From the NCBI RefSeq assembly GCF_030655195.1, contig NZ_JAURWA010000024.1, positions 1-64,000 of the forward strand: a stretch of 64,000 nt of DNA, in the 5' to 3' direction. The notes under the pieces were generated by a model. It was not told the origin of the DNA, ran no database searches, and saw only the letters and a program-made list of their open reading frames with translations. A program made the translations under genes and the position numbers. Origin of the DNA: Patulibacter sp. Its GTDB lineage: Bacteria > Actinomycetota > Thermoleophilia > Solirubrobacterales > Solirubrobacteraceae. Shown piece after piece: positions 8,288 through 15,377 of the stretch. The stretch's first letter is position 1, and each line of letters opens with the position of its first letter.

Positions 8288-9676
8288 CTACGCCGCCGGC
8301 AGCACCCGCGGCGCGCCGAACGGCGCGAGGCACTCGGGCAGCACGATCGTGCCGTCCTCGCGCTGTCCGTGCTCGAGCAGGGCGATGATCGTGCGGCCGA
8401 CCGCGACCGCGGTGCCGTTCAGCGTCGCCAGCGGCTCCGGCTTGCGGGCGGACTCCGGGCGGGAGTCCTTCAGGCGGGTGCCCAGGCGCCGGGCCTGGAA
8501 GTCCGTCGTGTTCGACGTCGACGTCAGCTCGCGGTACTGCCCCTGCGACGGCAACCACGCCTCGCAGTCGAACTTGCGGGCGGCCGAGGCCCCGAGATCG
8601 TCGACCGCGATGTCGACCACCTGGTACGGGATGCCCAGGTCGGTGAGGATCTCCTCCTCGATGGCCAGGAGACGCGCGTGCTCCTCCTCGGCGTCCTCGG
8701 GCGGGACGAACGAGAACATCTCGACCTTGTCGAACTGGTGCACGCGGAAGAGCCCGCGGTCGCTGGCCCCGGCGGCGCCGGCCTCGCGACGGAAGCACGG
8801 CGAGAAGCCGGCATAGCGCAGCGGCAGCTCGGCGACCTCGAGGATCTCGCCGGCGTGCATCGAGGCCAGGGCGACCTCGCTGGTGCCGACGAGGTAGAGG
8901 TCGTCGCCGGGCAGCGCGTAGATCTGCTGCTCCGTGTCGGGCAGGAAGCCGGTGCCGTAGAGCGCGTCCTCGCGCACCAGGACGGGCGGGATGACGGCCT
9001 CGTGCCCCTTGTCGCGCAGCTTCGACAGCGCCCACTGGACGAGCGCGAGCTCGAGGAAGACGAGGTCGCCGCGCAGGTACGCGAATCGCGAGCCGGAGAG
9101 CCTCGCGCCGCGCTCCATGTCGACGCGGTGGGCGCCGGCGAGCTCGAGGTGGTCCTTCGGCTCGGTGGCGGGAGCGGCGACCTCGACCGTCGCGGGGCCG
9201 TCCTCCGTGGGGGCGCCCGGGCGGGCCGGTGCGGCGACGCTGCCGGCCGCGGCGGGGCGGGCGCCCAGGCCGTCGATCCGCGGCTCGCCGATCGTCCGCA
9301 GCACCGTGTCCTGTGGCGGGGCATCGGCGTGGGGGAGGTTGGGCAGGCGCGCCTGCTGGTCGGCGAGCCCGGACTCGACGCTCGCGAGCTCCTCCTGGAT
9401 CGCCTTGGCCCGGGCGGAGACGTCGCGCATCGCGGCGACCGCGGCGTCGGCCTCGGTCTGGTCGCCCGACGCCTTCGCGGCCTTCTTCGCCTGCGCGATC
9501 GCGCCGTTGGCGGCGTTCTGCTCGGCCCGCAGGGTCTCGAGCTGGGGCAGCAGCTCGCGGCGGCGTTCGTCGAGCTCGAGGACGGCGTCGAACGCCTCGG
9601 CGTCCGTGCCCCCGCGACGGGCGAGGGCGGCACGGGCGGCGTCGGGATCGCGGCGCAGGGCCTTCAGATCGAGCAT
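8288..9676 (-). CDS. serS: Seryl-tRNA synthetase
   Basis: Class II aminoacyl-tRNA synthetase charging tRNA-Ser, 462 aa. The N-terminal coiled-coil arm (about residues 1-105) begins with the classic MLDLKALRRDPDAARAAL. Catalytic motifs are VGTSEVAL, the motif 2 region FRREAGAAG...LFRVHQFDKVEMF, and motif 3 NGTAVAVGRTIIALLE. Between the arm and the EPKDHLEL core there is an insert of roughly 35 Pro/Ala-rich residues, which I would not expect in a typical SerRS; it should be a surface loop. The ATG lies 8 nt after a TACCCT box, a leaderless start. A tRNA-Ser gene is 3 kb away. Confidence 0.97.
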   Translation of the reverse strand: MLDLKALRRDPDAARAALARRGGTDAEAFDAVLELDERRRELLPQLETLRAEQNAANGAIAQAKKAAKASGDQTEADAAVAAMRDVSARAKAIQEELASVESGLADQQARLPNLPHADAPPQDTVLRTIGEPRIDGLGARPAAAGSVAAPARPGAPTEDGPATVEVAAPATEPKDHLELAGAHRVDMERGARLSGSRFAYLRGDLVFLELALVQWALSKLRDKGHEAVIPPVLVREDALYGTGFLPDTEQQIYALPGDDLYLVGTSEVALASMHAGEILEVAELPLRYAGFSPCFRREAGAAGASDRGLFRVHQFDKVEMFSFVPPEDAEEEHARLLAIEEEILTDLGIPYQVVDIAVDDLGASAARKFDCEAWLPSQGQYRELTSTSNTTDFQARRLGTRLKDSRPESARKPEPLATLNGTAVAVGRTIIALLEHGQREDGTIVLPECLAPFGAPRVLPAA

Positions 9677-9684
9677 CGCGGGCA

Positions 9685-9690
9685 AGGGTA
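9685..9690 (-). promoter_or_regulatory. -10 box of serS
   Basis: TACCCT on the minus strand, 8 nt before the serS ATG. It is back-to-back with the TACCCT of the RNA methyltransferase gene 46 bp away. Confidence 0.5.
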
Positions 9691-9735
9691 GCCCGCAGGC
9701 CGCAGGGGCCGCGCGCTCGTCCCCGCTCCCGCCCG

Positions 9736-9741
9736 TACCCT
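9736..9741 (+). promoter_or_regulatory. -10 box of the TrmH-family gene
   Basis: TACCCT, 8 nt before ATG 9750; leaderless start inferred. Confidence 0.5.
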
Positions 9742-9749
9742 CCACGGCG

Positions 9750-10520
9750 ATGCCTCCGTCCATGGATCCCGGCCAGCGGCGCGACCGCTGCATCACCGTC
9801 TACGGCCGTCGTGCGGTGCTCGAGGCGTTGCGCGACCCGAAGCTCGAGGTCGCGGGCGTGACGATCGCCGAGATGGGCGGGGCGGTGACCAGCGAGGTGA
9901 AGAAGTCCGCCACCGAGCGCGGGGTGGACGTCCGCGAGACCTCGGCGCACCGCGTGTCGCTGATCTCGGGCAACGGCCGGCAGGACCAGGGCGTCGTCGC
10001 CGACGTGGTCGCCCCCGAGATGGGGGCGCTCACCGATCGCCTGGACGAGCTGACTCGCGACCCGTCCCGCAAGCAGCGCCTGCTCGTCGTCGACGGCGTC
10101 ACGACGCCGGGCAACCTGGGCCTGATCATCCGTTCGGCGACCGCCGCGGGCATCGACGGCATCGTGGTGCCCCGCCGCGGCACCGCCGCGATCGGCCCGC
10201 AGGTCGTCAAGGCGTCGGCCGGGACGGCGTTCTCGTCCCCGATCCTCCGCACCTCCGACGCCCCGGGCGCCCTCTCGGAGCTGACGGACGCGGGCTTCGC
10301 GATCGTCGGTCTCGACGCGGGCGCGGAGACGTCGTTGTGGGAGCTCGACCTGCCCGACCGCATCGCCTTCCTGGTCGGCGGCGAGCACGAGGGCGCCTCG
10401 GAGCAGTCCGCCGCGTTCGCGCACTCGTGGACGTCGGTGCCGATGCCTGGGGGCGTCGAGTCGCTCAACGTGGCGTGCGCGACGACGCTGGTCGCGTTCG
10501 AGATCGCCCGGCGGGGCTGA
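9750..10520 (+). CDS. SpoU/TrmH-family RNA 2'-O-methyltransferase
   Basis: 256 aa SPOUT methyltransferase that transfers a methyl group from AdoMet to a ribose 2'-OH in rRNA or tRNA. An N-terminal substrate-binding domain (CITVYGRRAVLEAL onwards) precedes the knotted catalytic domain. Its three motifs are DGVTTPGNLGLIIRSATAAG, LVGGEHEG, and VPMPGGVESLNVACATTLV. The order and spacing are normal. The target (RlmB-like G2251 of 23S, or a tRNA site) cannot be assigned from this alone. ATG 9750 fits the leaderless geometry; an in-frame ATG 4 codons later is an alternative. Divergent from serS. Confidence 0.92.
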   Translation: MPPSMDPGQRRDRCITVYGRRAVLEALRDPKLEVAGVTIAEMGGAVTSEVKKSATERGVDVRETSAHRVSLISGNGRQDQGVVADVVAPEMGALTDRLDELTRDPSRKQRLLVVDGVTTPGNLGLIIRSATAAGIDGIVVPRRGTAAIGPQVVKASAGTAFSSPILRTSDAPGALSELTDAGFAIVGLDAGAETSLWELDLPDRIAFLVGGEHEGASEQSAAFAHSWTSVPMPGGVESLNVACATTLVAFEIARRG

Positions 10521-10639
10521 GGGTCCGGAGCGGCCGGCGGGCGCCCCGGCGCCGCTCCCGGCCGCCGTCGGACCGCGGGCGACCGCTCACGGATCCCGGC
10601 CGCCGCGGATCCGACCTGACGGCGTCCCGAGAACGACGA

Positions 10640-10661
10640 AGGGGCGGCACGTGCCGCCCCT
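10640..10661 (-). terminator. Strong terminator hairpin (bidirectional)
   Basis: Perfect 22-nt inverted repeat, AGGGGCGGCAC followed by its complement, between convergent genes. It is 40 nt past the stop of the cytochrome gene and 120 nt past the methyltransferase gene. The minus-strand side continues TCGTCGTTC. With no unpaired loop it would fold with a short forced loop. Confidence 0.65.
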
Positions 10662-10701
10662 CCGGGAAGTCCTGCGGGAGGCCGGCGAGCCGGCCCCGGG
10701 G

Positions 10702-11271
10702 CTACTGCCCCGTGTCGGTGCCCTGCGACGGGTTGCTGCTCTGCGCGCCCGAGTCTTCGGTGTCGGCCACGCCCGAGCCGGCGGGGGATTTCTCGGCGTT
10801 GCCGGCCTTCGGCGGACCGGTGTCGGCGCAGCGCTGGGCGGGCGTCGGGCGCTTGGCGGGGCTCGAGGAGGCCTTGGCCTTGAGGCCGGTGTACTTGCAG
10901 AGGAACTCGGCGATCGCCTCGGCGTCGTCGCCGACCGCGATGTTCGCGGGCATGATCGCGCCCGAGTAGCCGCCGTTGTGGAGGGCGTAGAGGACCGAGC
11001 CCTTCGACTCCGCGCGGAGGTCGAAGTTCGGGCCGTCGGTGCGCTCGCGATCCTTGATCGCGTAGGCGCCGCCCTGCGTGCCGGCCACCGCGAGGGTGTG
11101 GCATCCCGAGCACCGCTCGGCGAAGAGGTTCGCGCCCTTGAGCACGACTGGGTCCTTCTCCCCCTTGAGTGGTCCGTTGTCGATGTTGGTCTGGACCGAC
11201 TCGGACCCGCAGGAGGCGAGGACGAGGGCTGCCACCAGGGCACCCAGGGTCGTGAGGGCTCGACGCTGCAT
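10702..11271 (-). CDS. Membrane-anchored c-type cytochrome (lipoprotein)
   Basis: 189 aa. A lipoprotein signal peptide has lipobox VLAS-C with Cys21 as the predicted lipidated residue. One heme-binding motif CSGCH is at residues 54-58, and a candidate axial Met (Met107 in AIMPAN) sits in a class I cytochrome c fold. It is therefore a periplasm-side electron carrier attached to the outer face of the membrane. The last 60 residues are a Pro/Ser/Gly-rich tail with an odd C-terminal SNPSQGTDTGQ. The small single-heme design resembles CccA or cytochrome-oxidase-associated cytochromes. It is divergent from a cupredoxin-like gene, so the two may share redox partners. A TAGGAT box is 9 nt before the ATG. 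Confidence 0.88.
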   Translation of the reverse strand: MQRRALTTLGALVAALVLASCGSESVQTNIDNGPLKGEKDPVVLKGANLFAERCSGCHTLAVAGTQGGAYAIKDRERTDGPNFDLRAESKGSVLYALHNGGYSGAIMPANIAVGDDAEAIAEFLCKYTGLKAKASSSPAKRPTPAQRCADTGPPKAGNAEKSPAGSGVADTEDSGAQSSNPSQGTDTGQ

Positions 11272-11280
11272 GTGCGCTGG

Positions 11281-11286
11281 ATCCTA
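11281..11286 (-). promoter_or_regulatory. -10 box of the cytochrome c gene
   Basis: TAGGAT (minus strand), 9 nt before the cytochrome ATG. It lies in the 73-bp divergent region shared with the cupredoxin-like gene. Confidence 0.45.
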
Positions 11287-11331
11287 GACGAGAGGGTCCT
11301 CCTCGAGGCGCGCCCCCACGCGTCGATGAGC

Positions 11332-11337
11332 GATAGT
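11332..11337 (+). promoter_or_regulatory. -10 box of the cupredoxin-like gene
   Basis: GATAGT, 7 nt before ATG 11345. A GTG inside the box (11336) is in frame, but cannot be the start if this is the promoter. Confidence 0.45.
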
Positions 11338-11344
11338 GCCCCCG

Positions 11345-11869
11345 ATGCCCGGCCGGGACCGCACCGTGGACCCCGTTCACGACCTCCGTTGGGTCCTGAT
11401 CGGGCTCGTCGTCCTCGTGGTCGCCGTCCTCCTGGTGCAGGCCGGGTGCAACACCGGCCCCGAGCGCGAGATCGAGGACGGCGAGGTCCGGCTGGACCTG
11501 ACGGAGTACTCGATCACCCCGCGCAACCTCGTGATGCCGGCGGGGCGTCTCGTGATCGACGCGGAGAACACCGGCCGCCTCGTCCACAGCCTCCGGATCG
11601 TCTCCGACGACGACAAGCGCGGCAACCGACGGGCGCGCTTCGCCGCCTCCGATCGCCCGCCGCTGAAGCCGGGGGACGTCCGCCGCGAGATGATCGCGAT
11701 CTGCCTGGGTCCGGGCGACTACCGGATCATCAGCGGTCAGGCGGGCGAGGAGGACCTGGGCATGGTGGCCGACCTGAAGGTCACCGGCCCCGAGCCCGAC
11801 TGCACCCCGGAGCCGGGCCGCCGCCGCGAGGACCCGGCGGACGCGCCGGCCGGCGGCGAGGACGGCTGA
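11345..11869 (+). CDS. Membrane-anchored cupredoxin-like protein with a degenerate copper site
   Basis: 174 aa. An N-terminal membrane helix is at residues 16-33, followed by Cys35 (VQAGC, only a weak lipobox). The rest reads as a plastocyanin-type beta sandwich: LTEYSITPRNLVMPAG, ENTGRLVHSLRI, then LKPGD...GPGDYRIISGQAGEEDLGM. Compared with the usual Y-x-x-x-C-x-x-x-x-H-x-x-x-x-M pattern, His81 and Met140 are kept. The Cys and second His positions are Ser130 and Glu135, so normal type-1 copper binding is doubtful. Divergent with a cytochrome c lipoprotein, which suggests an envelope redox or scaffold role. Confidence 0.72.
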   Translation: MPGRDRTVDPVHDLRWVLIGLVVLVVAVLLVQAGCNTGPEREIEDGEVRLDLTEYSITPRNLVMPAGRLVIDAENTGRLVHSLRIVSDDDKRGNRRARFAASDRPPLKPGDVRREMIAICLGPGDYRIISGQAGEEDLGMVADLKVTGPEPDCTPEPGRRREDPADAPAGGEDG

Positions 11870-12215
11870 GCGGACGCGGGCGCCGCGGCGAGCGCCGGAC
11901 GCCGGGCGAGAACTTTTCGAGATCCCGGGAAGGAACCCGTCGCGCGGGGGCGAAACAGGTCATCGCCCCCCGGTGCCGGCCACGAAGACCCTCTCGCATC
12001 TGCACTTGATGCCCGCGACTGGTCTTTGACGGCGGCAACCAATTGGCCGGTGCCGGGGGTGAGTCATCTTCAGGACCCACGCCGCTTCCGGGCGCGAGGT
12101 GGTCGGAGCGACCGCTTCCGGGCGCGAGGCCGTCGGCCGTGTGGCGACGCGGAAGCGGCCGGACTGCCCGCGGCCGGCGTTCCCGCGGCCTCCCGGGCGC
12201 CGGACGCGGCGCGCG
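11870..12215 (+). other. Gene-free stretch with an 18-bp direct repeat
   Basis: 346 bp with no supportable gene. It contains two copies of CCGCTTCCGGGCGCGAGG at 12082-12099 and 12112-12129 (30-bp spacing). A comparatively AT-richer patch at 12015-12070 (TTTGACGG, AACCAATTGG) is the only promoter-like sequence. Confidence 0.5.
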
Positions 12216-12668
12216 TCAGAGGCCGCCGCGCTCCACGGTGACCCGCAGGGCGAGGAACGCGATAACGAAGGCCGCGCTGGCCATCACGCCGATCTCGCGG
12301 CGGACGATCTCCCGGACCACCCCGCGCTGCCCCGCGTCGTCGAGCAGGGCGACGTCGGCCGCCCCGTCGAGGCCGCGGCGCTCGAGCACCTGCTCGGCGG
12401 CGATCAGCCGGAGCTGCTCCGCCACGAGCGAGATCGCGACCGGCATCAGCGAGTAGAGCCAGAACAGCCAGCTCGTGGGCTCCTCGCCGGAGACCCACAC
12501 CACACCGGCCGTGACCGCGAGCGCGAGGGCGCCCACCTGGGTGGTCCGCACCGCGATCCAGTAGCTGCCGCGCGCGTCGAAGCGCCACCAGAGCAGCGCT
12601 CCCCAGGCCCCGGAGGCGAGCGCGACGACGCCGACGACGAGGGAGACGACGAGTGCGACCGAGGACAT
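12216..12668 (-). CDS. Small integral membrane protein, unknown
   Basis: 150 aa. Hydrophobic segments lie at about residues 3-27, 42-60, 66-83 and 125-145, so probably four helices. A short polar domain of about 35 residues (EQLRLIAAEQVLERRGL...REIVRREIG) sits before the last one. Codon usage and GC match its neighbours. No family is recognised. The ATG at 12668 follows a GACGAT-like box by 9 nt. It stands alone, with repeat-rich DNA on its upstream side. Confidence 0.6.
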   Translation of the reverse strand: MSSVALVVSLVVGVVALASGAWGALLWWRFDARGSYWIAVRTTQVGALALAVTAGVVWVSGEEPTSWLFWLYSLMPVAISLVAEQLRLIAAEQVLERRGLDGAADVALLDDAGQRGVVREIVRREIGVMASAAFVIAFLALRVTVERGGL

Positions 12669-12760
12669 CCGTCGCGGATCGTCGCACGGGCGACGGGGAG
12701 ACGGCCGGAAGGACGGACAGGGTCCGGCCGCCGCCGGGTCGGGCCCCTGCGGTCCGGTGC

Positions 12761-13085
12761 TCCGGGAGCGTGGTACCGGGGTGCACGTTTCGGGCAGCGC
12801 GATGCCGCGGTCGGCCGGCCGCCGTCGTGTTCCAGGAATGCGGTGCCTGGGTGCACGTTCCGGGTACCGCGGCGCTCCGCCGCGGCCGCGCCGTCGTCGT
12901 GTTCCAGGAAAGCGATGCCTGGGTGCACGTTCCGGGTAACGAGACGCTCCGCCTCAGCTGCCCCGTCGTCGTGTTCCAGGAATCCGATGCCTGGGAGCAC
13001 CTTCCGGTACCGCGGCGCTCCGCCGCGCCTGCCCCGTCGTCGTGTTCCAGGAATGCGATCCACGCGAGCGTTTCCCGGGAACGCG
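12761..13085 (+). repeat. Tandem array of 70-72 bp repeats (4.5 copies)
   Basis: Units begin at 12761, 12831, 12903, 12975 and 13046 (steps 70, 72, 72, 71), the last partial. Each unit starts with palindromic TTCCAGGAA. It then has CCAGG-N9-CCTGG, able to form a 5-bp hairpin, then GGTGCACGTTCCGG, then a GC-rich hairpin such as GCGGCG-CTC-CGCCGC, and ends CCCGTCGTCGTG. The first unit is the most diverged. Because the steps are not all multiples of three, no single reading frame runs through the array. Confidence 0.85.
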
Positions 13086-13472
13086 CGGCGGCGACCGGAC
13101 CGCACCGGAGCCGTGGTCCGAGGACGCGCGCCGAGGGATCTCGGATCGGAACGCGGCGGGGGCCGTCGCGCCCGGACGTGTCGGCCGGGCCGTCCCGTCC
13201 GGCCCGCCCGGTCCGGAACCCCGCCGACCGTCGCGGCTCGACCCCCGTCGGTCAGGTGGACGATCCGACGATTCGCGCCGCCTGCCACGACCGCGCCCGT
13301 CGCGTCACCTGCCACATGCCCTGCTCGCCATGGCCGCCGACCAGGACGTCCACCCGGAACCGGCTCGCACGCCGACCGCGACGCGCACGACCCGGCCCTC
13401 GACCCGGGCGTCCCACCTCGCATCCGCCCGGGCTGCGCGTCCTGGCCATCCCGTCTGATGCCGCACCGACTG

Positions 13473-13547
13473 CCCCGCCCGCCGACGCCCCGCCCGCCGA
13501 CACCCCGCCCGACAACACCCGGCCCGCCGACACCCCGCCCGCCGCAC
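13473..13547 (+). repeat. 15-bp C-rich tandem repeat (5 copies)
   Basis: Five consecutive versions of CCCCGCCCGCCGACA. The strand is C-rich with almost no G-runs, so the minus strand is G-rich, with repeated GGGCGGGG. Confidence 0.75.
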
Positions 13548-13700
13548 CCCACCACCGACCCGGCGTACACCGACCACCGGAACGCCCGATCCGCCGACAC
13601 CCCGCGGCGGGCCCCTCCGACCCGCGCCGACGCCGCTCGTGACACGCTCGTGACACCGCGCACCCCGGCTCGCAACCGATGGTGCAAAGTCGACCGGGAC

Positions 13701-13730
13701 TTCGTGCAGGACGTTACGAGCAGCTAAAAG
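13701..13730 (+). promoter_or_regulatory. Putative promoter of the nuo operon
   Basis: TTCGTG (13701-13706), 18-bp spacer, TAAAAG (13725-13730), in the most AT-rich patch of the region. It lies 54 nt before the nuoA start. A CGATGGTG octamer lies just upstream at 13677-13684. Confidence 0.4.
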
Positions 13731-13784
13731 TGAGGGTCACCGAACCTCAAGAAGCGCCCGCCACAACTGGTAGAACAGGAGGCG

Positions 13785-14150
13785 GTGCTCCGGTCGTATC
13801 TCCCGCTCTTGGTGTTCCTCGTGCTCTCGACGGGCGTGGGTGCGCTCTTCGTCGCGGCGAACTCGTTCCTCGGTCCGCGCTTCAAGCGGCGGCCGACGAC
13901 GGTCCACGACGATGCGTACGAGAGCGGACTGCCGTCCGACGTCCAGCAGGGCTTCCGCTTCGGGATCAGCTTCTACCTGATCGCGATGCTCTTCCTGCTG
14001 TTCGACATCGAGGTGGTCTTCCTCTATCCGATCGCGGTGGAGCTGAAGGCGTTCGGCACCTTCGCCCTCATCGAGACGGCCGTGTTCATCGTGCTGCTCA
14101 TGGTGGCGCTCATCTACGTGTGGCGGAGGGGTGCTCTCGAATGGAAGTGA
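13785..14150 (+). CDS. nuoA: NADH-quinone oxidoreductase subunit A
   Basis: 121 aa membrane subunit of respiratory complex I. Three transmembrane helices lie at residues 1-22, 62-84 and 90-112. The NuoA signature is YESGLPS followed by RFGISFYLIAMLFLLFDIEVVF, with the conserved FDIE acidic residues in helix 2. GTG 13785 follows AGGAGG closely, and the length is normal for the family. First gene of the 14-gene operon, overlapping nuoB by 10 nt. Confidence 0.97.
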   Translation: MLRSYLPLLVFLVLSTGVGALFVAANSFLGPRFKRRPTTVHDDAYESGLPSDVQQGFRFGISFYLIAMLFLLFDIEVVFLYPIAVELKAFGTFALIETAVFIVLLMVALIYVWRRGALEWK

Positions 14151-14875
14151 TCAGGCACGGCAAGGCGGAGGCCGGGATCGGCCCGGCGGCCGCGTCCCCG
14201 CACGCGCTGCAGCCCGGCGACAAGGACGCGTTCCGCGCGCGCCAGCTGCGCGCCCGGGACCTCCTCCGCGGCGAGCTCGAGGGCGACGACCTCGAGCAGC
14301 ACGTCCGCGACTCCATCGTCACGACGACGCTCGACAAGGCCGCCCACTGGGCGCAGGGCAACTCGATCTTCCCGCTGACCTTCGGCCTGGCCTGCTGCTC
14401 GATCGAGATGATCTCGCTCGTCGGCTCGCGCATGGACCTGTCGCGCTTCGGCTCCGAGGCCATGCGGGCCACGCCGCGCCAGGCGGACATGATCATCCTG
14501 GCCGGCCGCGTCTCGATGAAGATGGCGCCGGTCGTCCGCCGCATCTACGACCAGATGCTCGAGCCGAAGTACGCCATCGCGATGGGCGCCTGCTCCTCGT
14601 CGATGGGCGTCTTCAACAACTACGCGATCGTCCCGGCGGACAAGTTCATGCCCGTCGACGTCCACATCCCGGGCTGCCCGCCGCGCCCCGAGGCCGTCGT
14701 CTACGGGATCCTCAAGCTCCGCAAGATGATCCAGGACGACCCGACGATGGCCTGGCGCGACCGGTACCGCGCCCACGGCACGGAGGAGACGAAGCCCTGG
14801 AGCCTCACCGAGCTCGAGGATCGCGCGGGCAAGGCCGCGGAGCTCGAGTCGCGGGAGCAGGACGCGCGTGCCTGA
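14141..14875 (+). CDS. nuoB: NADH-quinone oxidoreductase subunit B
   Basis: 244 aa peripheral subunit carrying cluster N2, the last iron-sulfur centre before quinone. The four Cys ligands are in GLACCSIEM, GACSSSMG and PGCPPRPE. About 65 residues precede the conserved core (KAAHWAQGNSIFPLTFGLACC); this leader contains a charged LLRGELEGDDLEQHV helix. Start ATG 14141 lies inside the nuoA end. It overlaps nuoC by 8 nt. Confidence 0.97.
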   Translation: MEVIRHGKAEAGIGPAAASPHALQPGDKDAFRARQLRARDLLRGELEGDDLEQHVRDSIVTTTLDKAAHWAQGNSIFPLTFGLACCSIEMISLVGSRMDLSRFGSEAMRATPRQADMIILAGRVSMKMAPVVRRIYDQMLEPKYAIAMGACSSSMGVFNNYAIVPADKFMPVDVHIPGCPPRPEAVVYGILKLRKMIQDDPTMAWRDRYRAHGTEETKPWSLTELEDRAGKAAELESREQDARA

Positions 14876-15377
14876 CCTCGCCGCGTTCGAGCGCCTCGTC
14901 GGCATCGTCGGCGCCGTCGGCGATGACGCCGTCGTCACCACGCACCACCGCGGGCGTCGCGCCGAGATCCAGGTCCGGCCCGACGTCATCGGCGAGACCC
15001 TCGAGCGGCTGCGGTCCCAGGGCTACACGCACCTGATGTCGCTGCACGCGCTCGACTACTACCCGGACGAGCCCCGCTTCGGCGTCCTCTACGAGCTGCT
15101 GTCGTACGAGCACCAGGACCGCGTCGCCGTGAAGGTGCGCGTGCCGCTGTCCGCCCCGCGGGTGCCGTCGGTCACGCCGAAGTGGCCGACCGCGAGCTTC
15201 CAGGAGCGCGAGGCGTTCGACATGTTCGGCATCGTCTTCGAGGGCCACCCCGACATGCGTCGCATCCTGCTGCCCGAGGACTACCTCGGTCACCCGCAGC
15301 GGCGGGACTTCCCGATCGGTGGCGAGCCGATCCTCTTCACCGGCAACGAGCAGCGCAACCCGGGGTGGTGGAAGTGA
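14868..15377 (+). CDS. nuoC: NADH-quinone oxidoreductase subunit C
   Basis: 169 aa 30-kDa-type subunit of the hydrophilic arm. The family signature EREAFDMFGIVFEGHPDMRRILLPEDYLGHPQRRDFP is present near the C-terminus. GTG start, 8-nt overlap with nuoB. It is separate from NuoD, unlike the fused NuoCD of enterobacteria. Confidence 0.96.
   Translation: MPDLAAFERLVGIVGAVGDDAVVTTHHRGRRAEIQVRPDVIGETLERLRSQGYTHLMSLHALDYYPDEPRFGVLYELLSYEHQDRVAVKVRVPLSAPRVPSVTPKWPTASFQEREAFDMFGIVFEGHPDMRRILLPEDYLGHPQRRDFPIGGEPILFTGNEQRNPGWWK

Larger units (their letters stand above)
12669..13784 (+). other. 1.1-kb repeat-rich non-coding region upstream of nuoA
   Basis: No frame has recognisable protein features, although several frames are open because of the extreme GC. 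It holds a 70-72 bp tandem array (12761-13085), a 15-bp C-rich array (13473-13547) and, in the last 110 bp, the putative nuo promoter. From about 13090 to 13470 I see nothing specific. Confidence 0.6.

Noticed and set aside
11336-11344. GTG at 11336 as start of the cupredoxin-like protein
   Set aside because: It lies inside the GATAGT -10 box; ATG 11345 at 7 nt distance fits the leaderless rule.
12761-13085. CRISPR array
   Set aside because: The whole unit is repeated, with no unique spacers, and no cas gene is present. The same applies to the 60-bp array.
12653-13727. Coding frames over the 72-bp array
   Set aside because: Unit lengths of 70 and 71 bp shift the frame, all frames give low-complexity sequence, and no start signals are seen.
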